From Mesostigma viride (lineage: Eukaryota > Streptophyta > Mesostigmatophyceae > Mesostigmatales > Mesostigmataceae), in NCBI GenBank assembly GCA_009746045.1, contig RPFO01000165.1, positions 4,054,867-4,118,866 of the forward strand: 64,000 nucleotides of DNA, given 5' to 3'. Both the position numbers and the translations under genes were made by a program. The first letter of the stretch is position 1, and each line of letters opens with the position of its first letter. The notes under the pieces are model-generated. The model did not search any database. It was not told the DNA's origin and saw nothing but the letters and a program-made list of their open reading frames with translations. Shown piece after piece: positions 34,401-44,704 of this stretch.

Positions 34401-37400
34401 AGTGACCACCGATAGTGCACACTATAGTAGTGTAGCAACAGTGGGTGCCGGTAAGCATTCATGCAGTGCACACGATAGTAGTGCAGCAACAGTGGGTGCC
34501 GGTAAGCATTCATGTGTTGATTACGGATAGCAAATAATAAAGTAATATAGCACAACCGGTTGCTGATAAGTGTTCACACGTTGAGTATCAGTGCATAGCA
34601 TGTAGTGCATGAAGCAAGCCCTTTTTTCTCCCAAACCAGCCGACTGAGCGTATCATCGCCTGTGCGATCTGCCATGTTTGCAAAACGCTGGGCACTTGCG
34701 GGGGTGTCCTTACCTTTTTGTGTCCTTGTTACTATCCTTAAAGTTTAATTCTTGCGGTGGTATCCTTACTTTTCGATACTTGCAACTATTTTTCACTTTT
34801 TTAATATTTGTACAACTTTTTTTCACTTTAAAATACTTGTGCAACTATTTTCTACCTCGTGCTGCTCTACTCTCTCGTTTCTATTCTGTGGGTCCTCGCC
34901 ATATTCGCACACGCAGCAGGCATTATGCACCCGCCCGCCACCGCCAGCAACCATGTGCTGGCACCGGCACGCTCTTGTGGAGGCTACCTCGCGGAGGTGG
35001 TGCTCCAGGGACACCCTGCGCTGCACGGGAAGGGCCACAGGCACCGCGTCGTCTGCGGGAGGTGCGGGGCTTTGGGGGCGGCGACGATGCAGGAAGGACA
35101 AGGTATATTGGGCGCATCTTTCTAGTTTTTCCCTCTCGTTTTTCTTTTTGTTTGACTGCCCAGCTGGGGCATGACGTGGTGAATCCTTACTTGAACTGTT
35201 CGGGTGTCTCCTCTCAAAACAACAACGAATTGCTTGCGTGCGTGCGTGTGGCTGTTGGAGCGGGAACGGTTTGCTGTTTCGCGAAATCTTGTCATGCTTC
35301 AATACGGGGCGCGTCATGCAGCGCTTTGCGTCCCGTGATGTCCTGCTCACTGCAAGCATGATGTCTGACCATCACTCTTACCGGTGTCCGGCATTGTACA
35401 ATTATTTGTCATGACTTTTGTAAGCCTGAGCCTGCAAGAACAGCCTGTTTGCGTGCTGTGATATACCGGTCACTCCAGCAAGCGTGCCGTTTGACGCGGA
35501 TGCCACCTCTGGAGAATAAGATGTGCGACGGCTCATCATACACAACCCCACAGGACCCGACCCCACAGGACCCGACCCCACAGGACCCGACCCCACAGGA
35601 CCCGACCCCACAGGACCCGACCCCACAGGACCCGACCCCACAGGACCCGACCCCACAGGACCCGACCCCACAGGACCCGACCCCACAGGACCCGACCCCA
35701 CAGGACCCGACCCCACAGGACCCGACCCCACAGGACCCGACCCCACAGGACCCGACCCCACAGGACCCGACCCCACAGGACCCGACCCCACAGGACCCGA
35801 CCCCACAGGACCCGACCCCACAGGACCCGACCCCACAGGACCCGACCCCACAGTATGTATTAGTTTTTTTTTCTACATGGCACTCATGGTAGCCATTTGA
35901 GAACATCCGCGTATTGATGTAATCCACCGTGGGCCTTGGGAAACCGTTGCACTGCCTATTGTGCTCCCTTCACCCCTGGGCCGATCGGCCGATATGTTGA
36001 TCAGTGTGCAAACGAGTGATCAATCTGCAAGGCATGGCCGTGGAAGTTCTCCCACACGCCTGTTATGCTCCCAACGCGTGTTGTGCTGTCTACTTGCGTC
36101 CCCTGGGCCAAACGCATGACAGTTACAAACAAGCGAAGCAAAGGTCCTGCCAAGGATGCCAAGAACGCGGCGGCAGTTGAGGGGGCAGCTCCCGAGGCTC
36201 CCATCATCGGCCGCTGGACGAGCCCTCGCGCGTTCGCCAGCAAAGCAGACGCGTCGCACGCGGCAGCACTCGAGGCCCTGTGGGGCGTCCTGGCCTCGCG
36301 GTTCCAAGAGCCGGGCGCGGCGCCAGCAGTACGAGACGAGACCTCAAACATATATGAAGAGGCTGACAGAGAGGAGCAGCGAGAGCATGATGATTGTATG
36401 CAGGGCGATCGTACCGACATCAATGACGTCGCCGACATGGGCACCTGCAGTGGGAGGATGTCATTGCGAGATGCTCGCGCTTTGCGGGCGCGGCAGGGAC
36501 TCACCGACGCCAGCATTTCTTGTACTATGCCATCAAGTGGGAGCGTGGATCGGCCCATGCCAACCGATGGGGGGGAGCAGGTTTTAAATCACCACAAAAG
36601 CTTTAGGAGCAAGGGTGCAGACACCGCAGGGGAAGACGCGGGGGGGGATCGCCTGTGGCTCGACGCAGCAGAACAGAATGAAGCAGCCCTGATGTCGCCC
36701 GTCTGCGTCGTGTGCCGGCATGGTGGCGGCGTGGAGCGCTTCTGGGAAGACTACTACAACCCGCAGGGTGCCTCCAGGGATGCGAGTGAACCCTTGGGGG
36801 TGCAAGTGGTGGCTGCGTTTACGGATGCCAGGATGAGTGAAGGGGACAGCATGGCCGGCCAGGCCGGAGAGCTGCCGGGGCAGCAGGGCAATAATGCCCT
36901 GTCGGACACAATGAGGGCTGGGGGGCCAGGGGGAGAGAAGGAAGATGAGGGAGACCTGCCCCCTGCGGGCACCCTGGTGCGCGTGGACTACGCGTTGCAG
37001 GGGGTGAGTCGGGATTGACCTGGGGCGAGAGTGCGGGCATGATGTAGGCGATCCTTGCAGCTGGTTGCAACATGCTGGGCTCCGTTAAAGGTCAAAGTGC
37101 CTCCTTGTGACCCTGGTTTTGGGGGTCTGTGATTGATTTTTTTTTTCTTAAACGGTTCCCCTAGTTTTCTACCAGTATCCATTGGCCTATGCTTTCCTTG
37201 TTGTTCTTTTGTGTTTTAGTTCACAGACACGATGGCAAACCCTTGTGTCGACTGGGGATGACTTGGGCTAACTCAGCTTGTATGTCTATGGACCTGTCTT
37301 TTCAAAAGTTTTGTCTACTGCCGCCTCTTGAGGTTAAGGGAGGGGCACCGAAGGCTTGTCTTCCCGCCTGCTGATGAAATCCTGGAGACATAAAATTGCT

Positions 37401-40400
37401 TCCCATTTTGCATCTCAGTGACACGAAACATGAGATCCGGAGACATGAAATCCGGTCTCGGTAACATATTGTATATTCAACTCGGTACACTCCTTGTCTG
37501 CGGTTGCCATCTCACGTCGTCAATGCCAGCCCGAGGGTGACATTTTGGACGCGCAGCGGGGCTTCACCTTTGCGCTGGGCGCGGGAGGCGTGCTCCGTGA
37601 CATCGACAGGTGTGTCCGCATGTCTGCCTGCTGAGACAAGCTTTGTGTGTCATTTCACTGCTGCCTGGCGACGACACCGGCGCACTGCTTTCATCCGTGG
37701 CACCATGCGTGTAGGGGAGCTACTTCACGGCAGACTGCCAAGGCGCGGAACGACACACACTGGCTATAAGTAGGGTTTTGCGTATAAACACACCTAAGTA
37801 AGTCAGGCCAGCAGGCAGGCAGGCAGGCAGGCAGGCGGGCGGGCGGGCGGGCGGGCGGGCGGGCGGGCAGGCGGGCGGGCGGGCGGGCGGGCGGGCGGGC
37901 GGGCGGGCGGGCGGGCGGGCGGGCGGGCGGGCGGGCGGGCGGGCGGGCGGCGGCGGGCGGGCGGGCGGGCAGGCGGGCAGGCAGCCACGCAAATAGTACT
38001 CAGGGAAGGCAAATGGTGCTTATGAAGACCAATATTACTTAAGGAAGCTTGTGTGTTGGTATGAACTCGTCTCTAACGGCTGAGTGCATGCTTGCTAAAG
38101 GACAACAGCTGCCACGTTGCTTGGCAATACTTTACCAGGCACTTCGAAGCTGCCTTGCCCAGCCAGACTTCCTGGTACTGTTCTCAACAGTCTTAAATTA
38201 CTTGGAGCATTGCTTGCTGCAACTGGGTACCAGGGTAGCGGCATGCACGAGCTAAGGCATACCTGCCACGGTGACTTCAATAAATTAAACCACTGTGACT
38301 TATAATTGGAGATTTTCAATTTATCGAGATCTTGGTCTGCGAGCTTGCATATAGATGTGCGTCTGTCTCCTGCCTCCCGCCTCCCTTCCTTGATTTGCTT
38401 GTTGCCAGAATTTGCATCCATTTTTCTTTTTGGCATCACTGTCCCTCTTGTAGAAATTTGCCTAGTGGGTTCAGCACTTCATAGATTGTGTAAGACACCG
38501 TTTCTCTTCTTAGGGCACTGCAGGCTGCCTCTAACGCAGCTGCACATTTCCTTTCAGCTTTTTCCGGCCCTGATCATTCCTAGCACCTCTGACTCCGCTC
38601 TCAAACCCCTGTTGGCCGCAACCCTCCTGTCTGCCACAGATGTGTGGCTGGGATGACAGCTGGCGCCACACGGCACATCCGCCTGGCGGTCCCTCCGCGT
38701 TACTCCTTCACTCCTCGCCTGCGCGCCACCTGTCACCTCACGCTGACTGGGTTCGACCTCCCCCCCGAGCAGCGGGTGGAGGAGCGGGTCTTCACACCGT
38801 CGCTCGCGCGCCAGCGCATCGCGCTCGTGCTCGATGTGCTGGCAAGCAAGGGCGCCCTGGGGTCCCTGGTGGGTACAGCGGGTTCCACTATGACGCAACG
38901 TCGTTTCATGTTTCGTTGTCTTTCCGTCTTTCTTGTTCTTTCTACGTCAGTTTTTGTTGTTCTTTATTGTGATGTCAATGGCTGACAGTCTTGTGATGTT
39001 CCCTCAGCATGGTCGGTTGCTGTCCCTCGCGGGTGCACAGGGTGGACAGGGTGCACAGGGTGTGTCCACCTTTTCTCACGTTTTACATCTGTATGATGTA
39101 AATGGGGAAGCGACACAATTGGCAGATGGTCAATTCCATGTAGTCATGAAAGCGCGCGTTTTTTCTTGTGAATTTAACGACTGCGCGCTCTATGTCACGC
39201 ACGCCAGCCGCGAGGGCAGGCTAGTAATGTGCACCAGCTCACCCCGCATAATAAGATGCAGACTTACGTACATGATTCATGGTACAAGCCTACGTGATTG
39301 TGTTGATTGCGAAATGGTCCACGTGCGTTGATCACGTAGGTATCATCAGTCCACGGGCCCTCGTCTGGAGGTCACAGTGTCATAAGCTGCTAAGGTCTGT
39401 AGCAAGGCTGGAGAGCTGTGGGGGGCTAAGCAAGTCAGGAAAAAGTAATAGTCAGGTTGGCCTATTCAACTCTGGTGGGAAAAGCTGCGCTGCAAGCTCA
39501 TCGCCGTTATTTCTTTCCCCAGTACCTTGTTACCTTTTGGAAGCAGGGCGGTATTAAGAATAGTCGAGTCGCAGCACAGTATTGTACTAGTATTAAGAAT
39601 AGTACTGTACTAGTATTAAGAATAGTACGGTACTAGTATTAAGAATAGTGCTGTACTAGTATCAAGAATAGCCAATAGCAGGACAGCGCTGCTAACAGTC
39701 CTGCTACGGCCCTGCTGGTTGGGTTCCTGCACGATATCCATAGCGTCTCTTGCCTCTATCTTCTCATATAGTAGTATACATATCCAGCATTCTTGCATCC
39801 GGCATTCTTGCATCCAGCATTCTTACATCCAGCATTCTTACATCCAGCATTCTTACATCCAGCATCCGTACATCCAGCATCCATACATCCAGCATTCTTA
39901 CATCCAGCATTCTTACATCCAGCATCCGTACATCCAGCATCCATACATCCAGCATTCTTACATCCAGCATTCTTGTATATATCCTTATATGCATCCATGC
40001 ATATTCCTATCTAATGCCTCTTGCCTCTATATAGGAGAATGTCTCTTGCCTCGTGGCCGCAGGACCACCAGTTTTTTAAAACCCTTGCTGCCTGAGAGCC
40101 TTGACTTAAAACCCTGGCGGATGACCTTATGGCTAGGAAGTAAGCACTTTGGGCATCCCCTGACCTTGATGACATTGCACCCCTTGTCTCGTAGCCTCGA
40201 CCTATCGACCATAGGCCACAAAAATCGACCTATCCCGTCGCCGCATGGACCGTGTCCTCATGTCATGAACACACAACAACTCCTCCAGATCGATGTGGGC
40301 TGCGGCTGCGGCGCAGTGCTGGAGCCCCTACTTGCGTCTGGCAAGATCCCCCGACTCATTGGCCTGGACGTCGACGCCACCCCGCTGCGCAAGCTGGCGC

Positions 40401-43199
40401 GCGTGTTGCACCGCAAGCTGTCGCCAGGGGGGGACCTCGTCTCTGTTTTCGGGGGTGGCTGGGCCCCGATCACCCCTGCTGGTGGCCCTGGCACCCTTCT
40501 ACCTGCTGCTGCCGCCCCTGAGGCTGCTGGAATGGGCGCTGCTTCAGTGGCATGTGAGAATGCTGGCACTGCTGCTGGTCAGCAAGATGGAAACGCGTCG
40601 GGAGGAGCGGTTTGTGACCAGCGTGTGGAGGACATGGTGCCCATGGTTGACTTGTCACGTGAAACCTTTGCGTCAAATTTTTATCCCGGACGGTGCCCAG
40701 ATGGCAACGTGACCCCTGACGACGGTGGTCACCAGGACTTGCCCCCTGAAGAGGTCCATCACGATGGGCAGCCATGGGTGGAGATCCAGACGTTTCGGGC
40801 CGGCGCATCACTTGGGCTGAATTCCATTCCGGAGCGGCAGTCAAGCAACCAGGGTATGTCCAGCTCTCGCAGCCTCATGACGGGTGACCCCAGGTCTGCA
40901 AAGACAGCTCAGCACCCGCCCATCTCTGGGACGCCACGGGCTGATCAGCCCTTTGCTCGCACGCTAGCTCATCGACCCTGTGCACCCACCCTGGCTCATC
41001 AAGCCTTTTCCCCCTCTGCCCTGGTTCAAGCTTCCCTCCCCTCAGTGGAGCTCTTCTGTGGTTCGCTGGCGGACCGCGACGCGCGCTGCCGCGGCCTGGA
41101 CGCGGCGATCCTGATCGAGGTGGTGGAGCATCTGGACCCTGGGCCCCTGGCGTGCGTGGGGCCCAGCGTGCTGGGCTACATGCGCCCGCATGTCGTGATC
41201 GTGTCCACGCCCAATTACGAGTACAACGCAGCCATGGGCATGCCACCCGGTAAGTGCATAGCCGAGTGCGGGCTGTTTATAATGAGGTCTATTGTTATAT
41301 GGTAGTAGCATGCACTCTGGGCTATTGTGTCGCGATCGTGTCCACGCCAAATAACGAGTATGGCATGGCCATGGGCATGCCGCCAGGTAAGCACTGTAGA
41401 GTCTGGGCTACTGTGATATCTGCTGCCTCTCCGGCTCTTATACGTAGATTAAGGTGTGTGCATCTAGATGCAAGCAATAGCTGCAGGGTGTGAGCGATGA
41501 TCTATGACAGAGGGCTGTCATGTATAGCATGGCTGTTATGAACATGGGCTATCGGAATAAGGAGTGCGTGGGACACCACGTACTGCTAATGCTAGCAACC
41601 ACCGGTCTGTGTATGAACATGGGCTATTGGAATAAGGTGTGCGTGGGACACTACGTACTGCTAATGCTAGCAACCACCGGTCTGTGTATGAACATGGGCT
41701 ATTGGAATAAGGTGTGCGTGGGACACTACGTACTGCTAATGCTAACAACCAACGGTCTGCGTATGACATGCGAGGGATTCGGCATTCATGTCTTTCAGCA
41801 TTGCTTGTCTCGATTTAAGTTTAATTGAACACGTCAATCTACCTTTTAACACGACAGTTCTAGAAGATCTTACGTTGATCACATATTACTGCCCGTCATA
41901 TATTATAGTGGGTGATGGCGAAGATGAGACATTATATGCTGCGGGTGTGGGTGGTGGATGATTAAAACAAGGTTATGGTAGTCATCGGTTGAATATTTAA
42001 GCATCTGGGATGCGATAGATGGGAAACGATGGACTGTGATAGCCGTGTTGATGACAGTTGCTGCTTCCTGACTCATTAGCTTCCTGACTCATTAGCACGA
42101 TGGCGTCGCACAGTGATGGCTCGTTTGGAAAGGGGAAGTCGATGATGCCAGTATTAACTTTTTGGTACATCTTCATACCCAGGTATAACGCTTCAGATGG
42201 TCTTTGGGGGCAGACAACAAGTTGCAGAAACTGCAAAACATCATCTGGCAACAACCTGAAATCTGCAGCATGCGCCTGGCAAGAGCCAAAGAACAGTCTC
42301 GGGGGTTACTGTACAAGGTATAAGAACCGTCTCAGGATTATGGGTGACCATGACGGTTTCAGGGGTTAGTAAACAAGGTAGCAGAACCATATCTGGACAA
42401 TGGGGGGGAAATCACAGCATGGGGGGCCATGTTGGGATCTGCCTTGTGCTTAGTCCATGGCACCCACGATCCTTGTGTAGCGTAGCCAACGACCTTGCTC
42501 CTTGTGTGCCATTCGCAGGCAATCGCCAGCTCTATGATCGTCTCCCCGTTCAGTTTATGGTCCAGTCGACCGCGTTGCTTGTGTGGTTACTGACTTGCAC
42601 TCACATGAGGCACGGAGGTATCCTCGGAAGGAGAACAAGTTACTGACTTGCACTCACATGAGGCACGGAGGTATCCTCGGAAGGAGAACAAGTTACTGAC
42701 TTGCACTCACATGAGGCACGGAGGTATCCTCGGAAGGAGAACAAGTCAAATCGAAAGAGAACAAGTGAATTCGAAAGAGAACAAGTCTTAGGAGCCTCTT
42801 TTTCTTTTTCCCCTTTCGGGAACCGTTTGAACATTTGTGCCCGTGGCACCTGGCTACTTGCATGGTCAGATGGGGCACCTGGCTACTTGCATGGTCAGAT
42901 GGGATATCACTCACATTATGGCGGGTGTTGGTGTATGTGGTTGTGTACCGTGGGTGGTCCTAAATGACAATGCATGGGTGGCCTGCATGATGACAGCTGA
43001 CGGGGTATCAGGGCCGCCAGGTCTGCGCAACTCTGATCACCGCTTCGAATGGACACGTGCTGAGTTCCAGGGGTGGGCGCGTGGCCTCGCGGCTCAGTAT
43101 GGATATGATGTGGAATTTGCGGGGGTTGGCCAGACACAGCAAGGGGATGCCCTCCAGCTGGGATATTCATCCCAGTTTGCCATCTTTACCAAATGCTGA
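25422..43199 (+). CDS. HEN1: HEN1 small-RNA 2'-O-methyltransferase (14 exons)
   Basis: Methylates the 3'-terminal ribose of small RNAs with S-adenosylmethionine, protecting them from uridylation and decay. Exons: 25422-25643, 25775-25882, 27200-27652, 28170-28535, 29157-29282, 29566-29855, 30739-31477, 33941-34028, 34920-35102, 36123-37003, 37530-37609, 38640-38868, 40289-41249, 43012-43199; 4914 nt in phase, 1637 residues (Arabidopsis HEN1 has 942). Domains: dsRBD1 (about 20-74, ADAEQKAAELAW), La-like (111-170), a middle region with NWRASDLARCLVQGDAVIA, dsRBD2 split over exons 9-10 (SPRAFASKADASHAAALEAL), FKBP-like (DILDAQRGFTFALGAGG, GMTAG), then the methyltransferase: VFTPSLARQR, IDVGCGCGAVLEPLL (SAM motif), EVVEH (E1532, E1535, H1536) and LRNSDHRFEW (H1585), all four metal ligands kept. 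An insert of about 200 residues splits the catalytic domain. The start is the first ATG before dsRBD1; upstream exons are possible. The exon 7 donor (GTCACA) is atypical. Confidence 0.92.
26683..26712. repeat. (ATT)n microsatellite
   Basis: About ten imperfect ATT units in HEN1 intron 2. Confidence 0.9.
27826..28140. repeat. 39/42-bp minisatellite, about 7-8 copies
   Basis: The unit begins ccttgatgcttcctccctcc and continues cacatgcactcgcgctcgcatg, with some copies lacking the gcatg part. It lies in HEN1 intron 3 and ends about 30 bp before the exon 4 acceptor, giving a C/T-rich lead-in. Confidence 0.93.
28549..28635. repeat. 14-bp repeat around gcaggttggtggt
   Basis: Six or so imperfect copies of ggcaggttggtggt begin within 20 bp after the HEN1 exon 4 donor (28536). 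The G-rich transcript could in principle form a quadruplex near the donor. Confidence 0.85.
29921..30080. repeat. (GT)n and (CA)n stretches plus a 30-bp direct repeat
   Basis: A (GT)n block near 29922-29952 and a (CA)n block near 29990-30016 are complementary and could pair across about 40 bases. The segment with tactatagtgaccacacac follows twice. Located in HEN1 intron 6. Confidence 0.85.
30398..30520. repeat. AT-rich tandem repeat with tatcatactatattgtacttc
   Basis: Four or five imperfect copies of a roughly 25-bp unit containing tactatattgtacttctgta, in HEN1 intron 6. Confidence 0.8.
32484..33702. repeat. 48-bp minisatellite, about 25 copies
   Basis: The unit includes ggatccctgccgtctgtgct and agctgttataatggatgttg, ending tgataaca. 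Variation is almost limited to ctgccg, ccgcag or ctgcag, plus two copies with attgatg. It fills half of HEN1 intron 7. With a period of 16 codons the array is open in both directions (447 and 423 codons), but neither frame reaches non-repetitive coding sequence. Confidence 0.98.
34021..34515 (+). repeat. Array that multiplies the HEN1 exon 8 donor site
   Basis: The true exon 8 end and donor (gggtgccg|gtaagcattcatg, junction 34028/34029) is followed by eight further copies of the same junction at about 34090, 34142, 34205, 34268, 34321, 34384, 34447 and 34499. Long (63-bp) and short (53-bp) units form a higher-order period of about 179 bp (long-short-long). Copies at about 34205 and 34384 read gccagtaagc. 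The array starts inside the exon, so it copies coding bases and the 5' splice site together. Confidence 0.93.
35541..35853. repeat. 15-bp minisatellite, about 21 copies
   Basis: Perfect repeats of cccacaggacccgac in HEN1 intron 9. On the plus strand every unit contains an acag trinucleotide run resembling a 3' splice site. Frames on both strands are open because the period is a multiple of three. Confidence 0.98.
37806..37984. repeat. (GGCG/GGCA)n tetranucleotide array
   Basis: About 45 units of ggcg with ggca units at both ends, in HEN1 intron 11. The transcript strand is G-rich with runs of three G, so it may form G-quadruplexes. Confidence 0.97.
39555..39675. repeat. Repeat around attaagaatagtactgtactag, about 5 copies
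   Basis: Roughly 23-30-bp units with the core tattaagaatag and gtactagta, in HEN1 intron 12. Confidence 0.88.
39783..39973. repeat. 15-bp minisatellite, about 12 copies
   Basis: The unit catccagcattctta has variants (catccagcatccgta and catccagcatccata) arranged in a repeated order, so a higher-order period of about 60 bp is visible. HEN1 intron 12. Confidence 0.95.
41333..41392 (+). repeat. Partial copy of HEN1 exon 13 3' end with donor
   Basis: Would encode IVSTPNNEYGMAMGMPP followed by GTAAGC, copying the true end IVSTPNYEYNAAMGMPP and its GTAAGT donor (junction 41249/41250). It lies about 85 bp into intron 13. Reading through from the true exon meets a stop near 41303, so the copy cannot simply lengthen the exon. 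The copied strand carries clear substitutions (Y to N, N to G). Confidence 0.9.
41520..41765. repeat. 75-bp tandem repeat, about 3 copies
   Basis: The unit holds atgaacatgggctattggaa, gtgtgcgtgggacactacgt and actgctaatgctagcaacca. HEN1 intron 13. Confidence 0.93.
42590..42760. repeat. 53-bp tandem repeat, about 3 copies
   Basis: The unit holds gaaggagaacaagttactga and cttgcactcacatgaggcac. It is followed by two shorter aaagagaacaagt copies. HEN1 intron 13; a separate 30-bp direct duplication (cacctggctacttgcatgg) lies at about 42845-42902. Confidence 0.92.
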
Positions 43200-44704
43200 G
43201 CATGGTGGTAGCAGGAATGACGTCAAAATGCTCTTGTGTCTTGTGAAACATTGCCAACAGATGAGCTTGTAAACATTACCGTAAACCGGATTCTCAAGAG
43301 GATGCCTTGAGAAATGAACCGTGCCCATTTTATACTACGGCCTACCTTTCTTAAACTAGTTACTGACCTGGGGAAGGCATGTGAACCACGAAAATGGTCA
43401 TAATGGAGCTACCATGGTCCGGATTCTCCCGATTTCTGGCCTGCGCTGGTTGTCTCCTTGATAATGGAGAATTGGACCAGCATGAGATGCTAGATCTAGG
43501 AATTTCTAGCCAGATCCAAACAATCCAATTCAAGACCCTTTCCTGGCTGCCGCAATCATGTCGGCAGGTTTTTCCTGTCAACTTGTGAAAACATTGAACT
43601 CCACAGCAGGGTCGAAGCGCATTGTCCCGATATTTGAACAATGCCTGTCTGTCACTAAGCAATATTAGTTCAACGTACGTTTTTGCAGATAGCCTGCCAC
43701 TTGTACCTCCAGAGTCGATATTAATTAATTAATTAATTAATTAATTAATTGTACCTCCAGAGATAGACCATTTGACAACCTACTGCGTGACTCCCCAGCG
43801 GGAGAACGAATTAAATTAATTACTTAATGTGCAGCGCCACGACTGAAAGCAAGCTTGTTGGATCGAGTAGGAACGTCATGCCCCGGGACGCGATGCGGAC
43901 GTAAATATACCATCTGTGTTTGAAAATCGATTGAACGTACTCGAAGTGGCCAGTATGCGACCATTGGATACCAACGCCAAGTCGGTAGGGGTAACACGCA
44001 TTCAGTAACTAAACATATAGTGATGTGGGCCGTGGCGCCCGCAACCCCGCAATGAGAGGCTATAACCATGTGAGGCTTCTGTTGCAATGTGCTCAAGACA
44101 GCATCTCCCCAACTGGAACTTCATATTTAGCATGCATCCTCATATTTGATGATTAGCCTGCATGAACACATGCATCCAAATGACAACCACAACTTTCAAT
44201 ATGCCAACACTTCGCAGTTCTAGCCTTTTTATTGGCTAGCGTGTGCTGTAAAATGTTATCATTGAGGAGATTAGATTGGAGATCGAGTCACTGACAAGAA
44301 TAACGGAGTGCAAGTAGTCAGGAGAATGGATGATGGTGGTGATAATGGTGAAATATCTATGAAAATGGTGAAATGTCTATCTATCTAGTCTTACACAGGT
44401 TGGCCCCCAACCCATTACCCTTTGACAATTGGAGGGGAAATCGGTAGAAAATGACGCCAATTCACTAAATGGCCATAAGCTTGACCCACGGCCAGACGGC
44501 TTGTCTAGGGGGGCCAACCATGAATAGAATAAATAAAATGCCTAATACACAGAGTGCCACAAGCTGGACTGGGATATGTAAATTTATGGAAAGCCAGGGT
44601 GCCATGCAGCACGCAGCCATTCCCAGCAAACTGCCACCAAACCCCCACGCGGCGTTCCCTACCCATAGCTCAGCGCCACGGGCACACCTAACTAACGGGC
44701 ACAC
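43200..44704. other. Convergent intergenic region between HEN1 and PIG-A
   Basis: No coding frame recognised. TGTAA at about 43268, 69 bp after the HEN1 stop, fits the green-algal poly(A) signal. A (TTAA)n tract lies at about 43720-43750. The segment cacctaactaacgggcaca just after the PIG-A stop side (about 44684-44720) is a short direct duplication. Confidence 0.55.
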
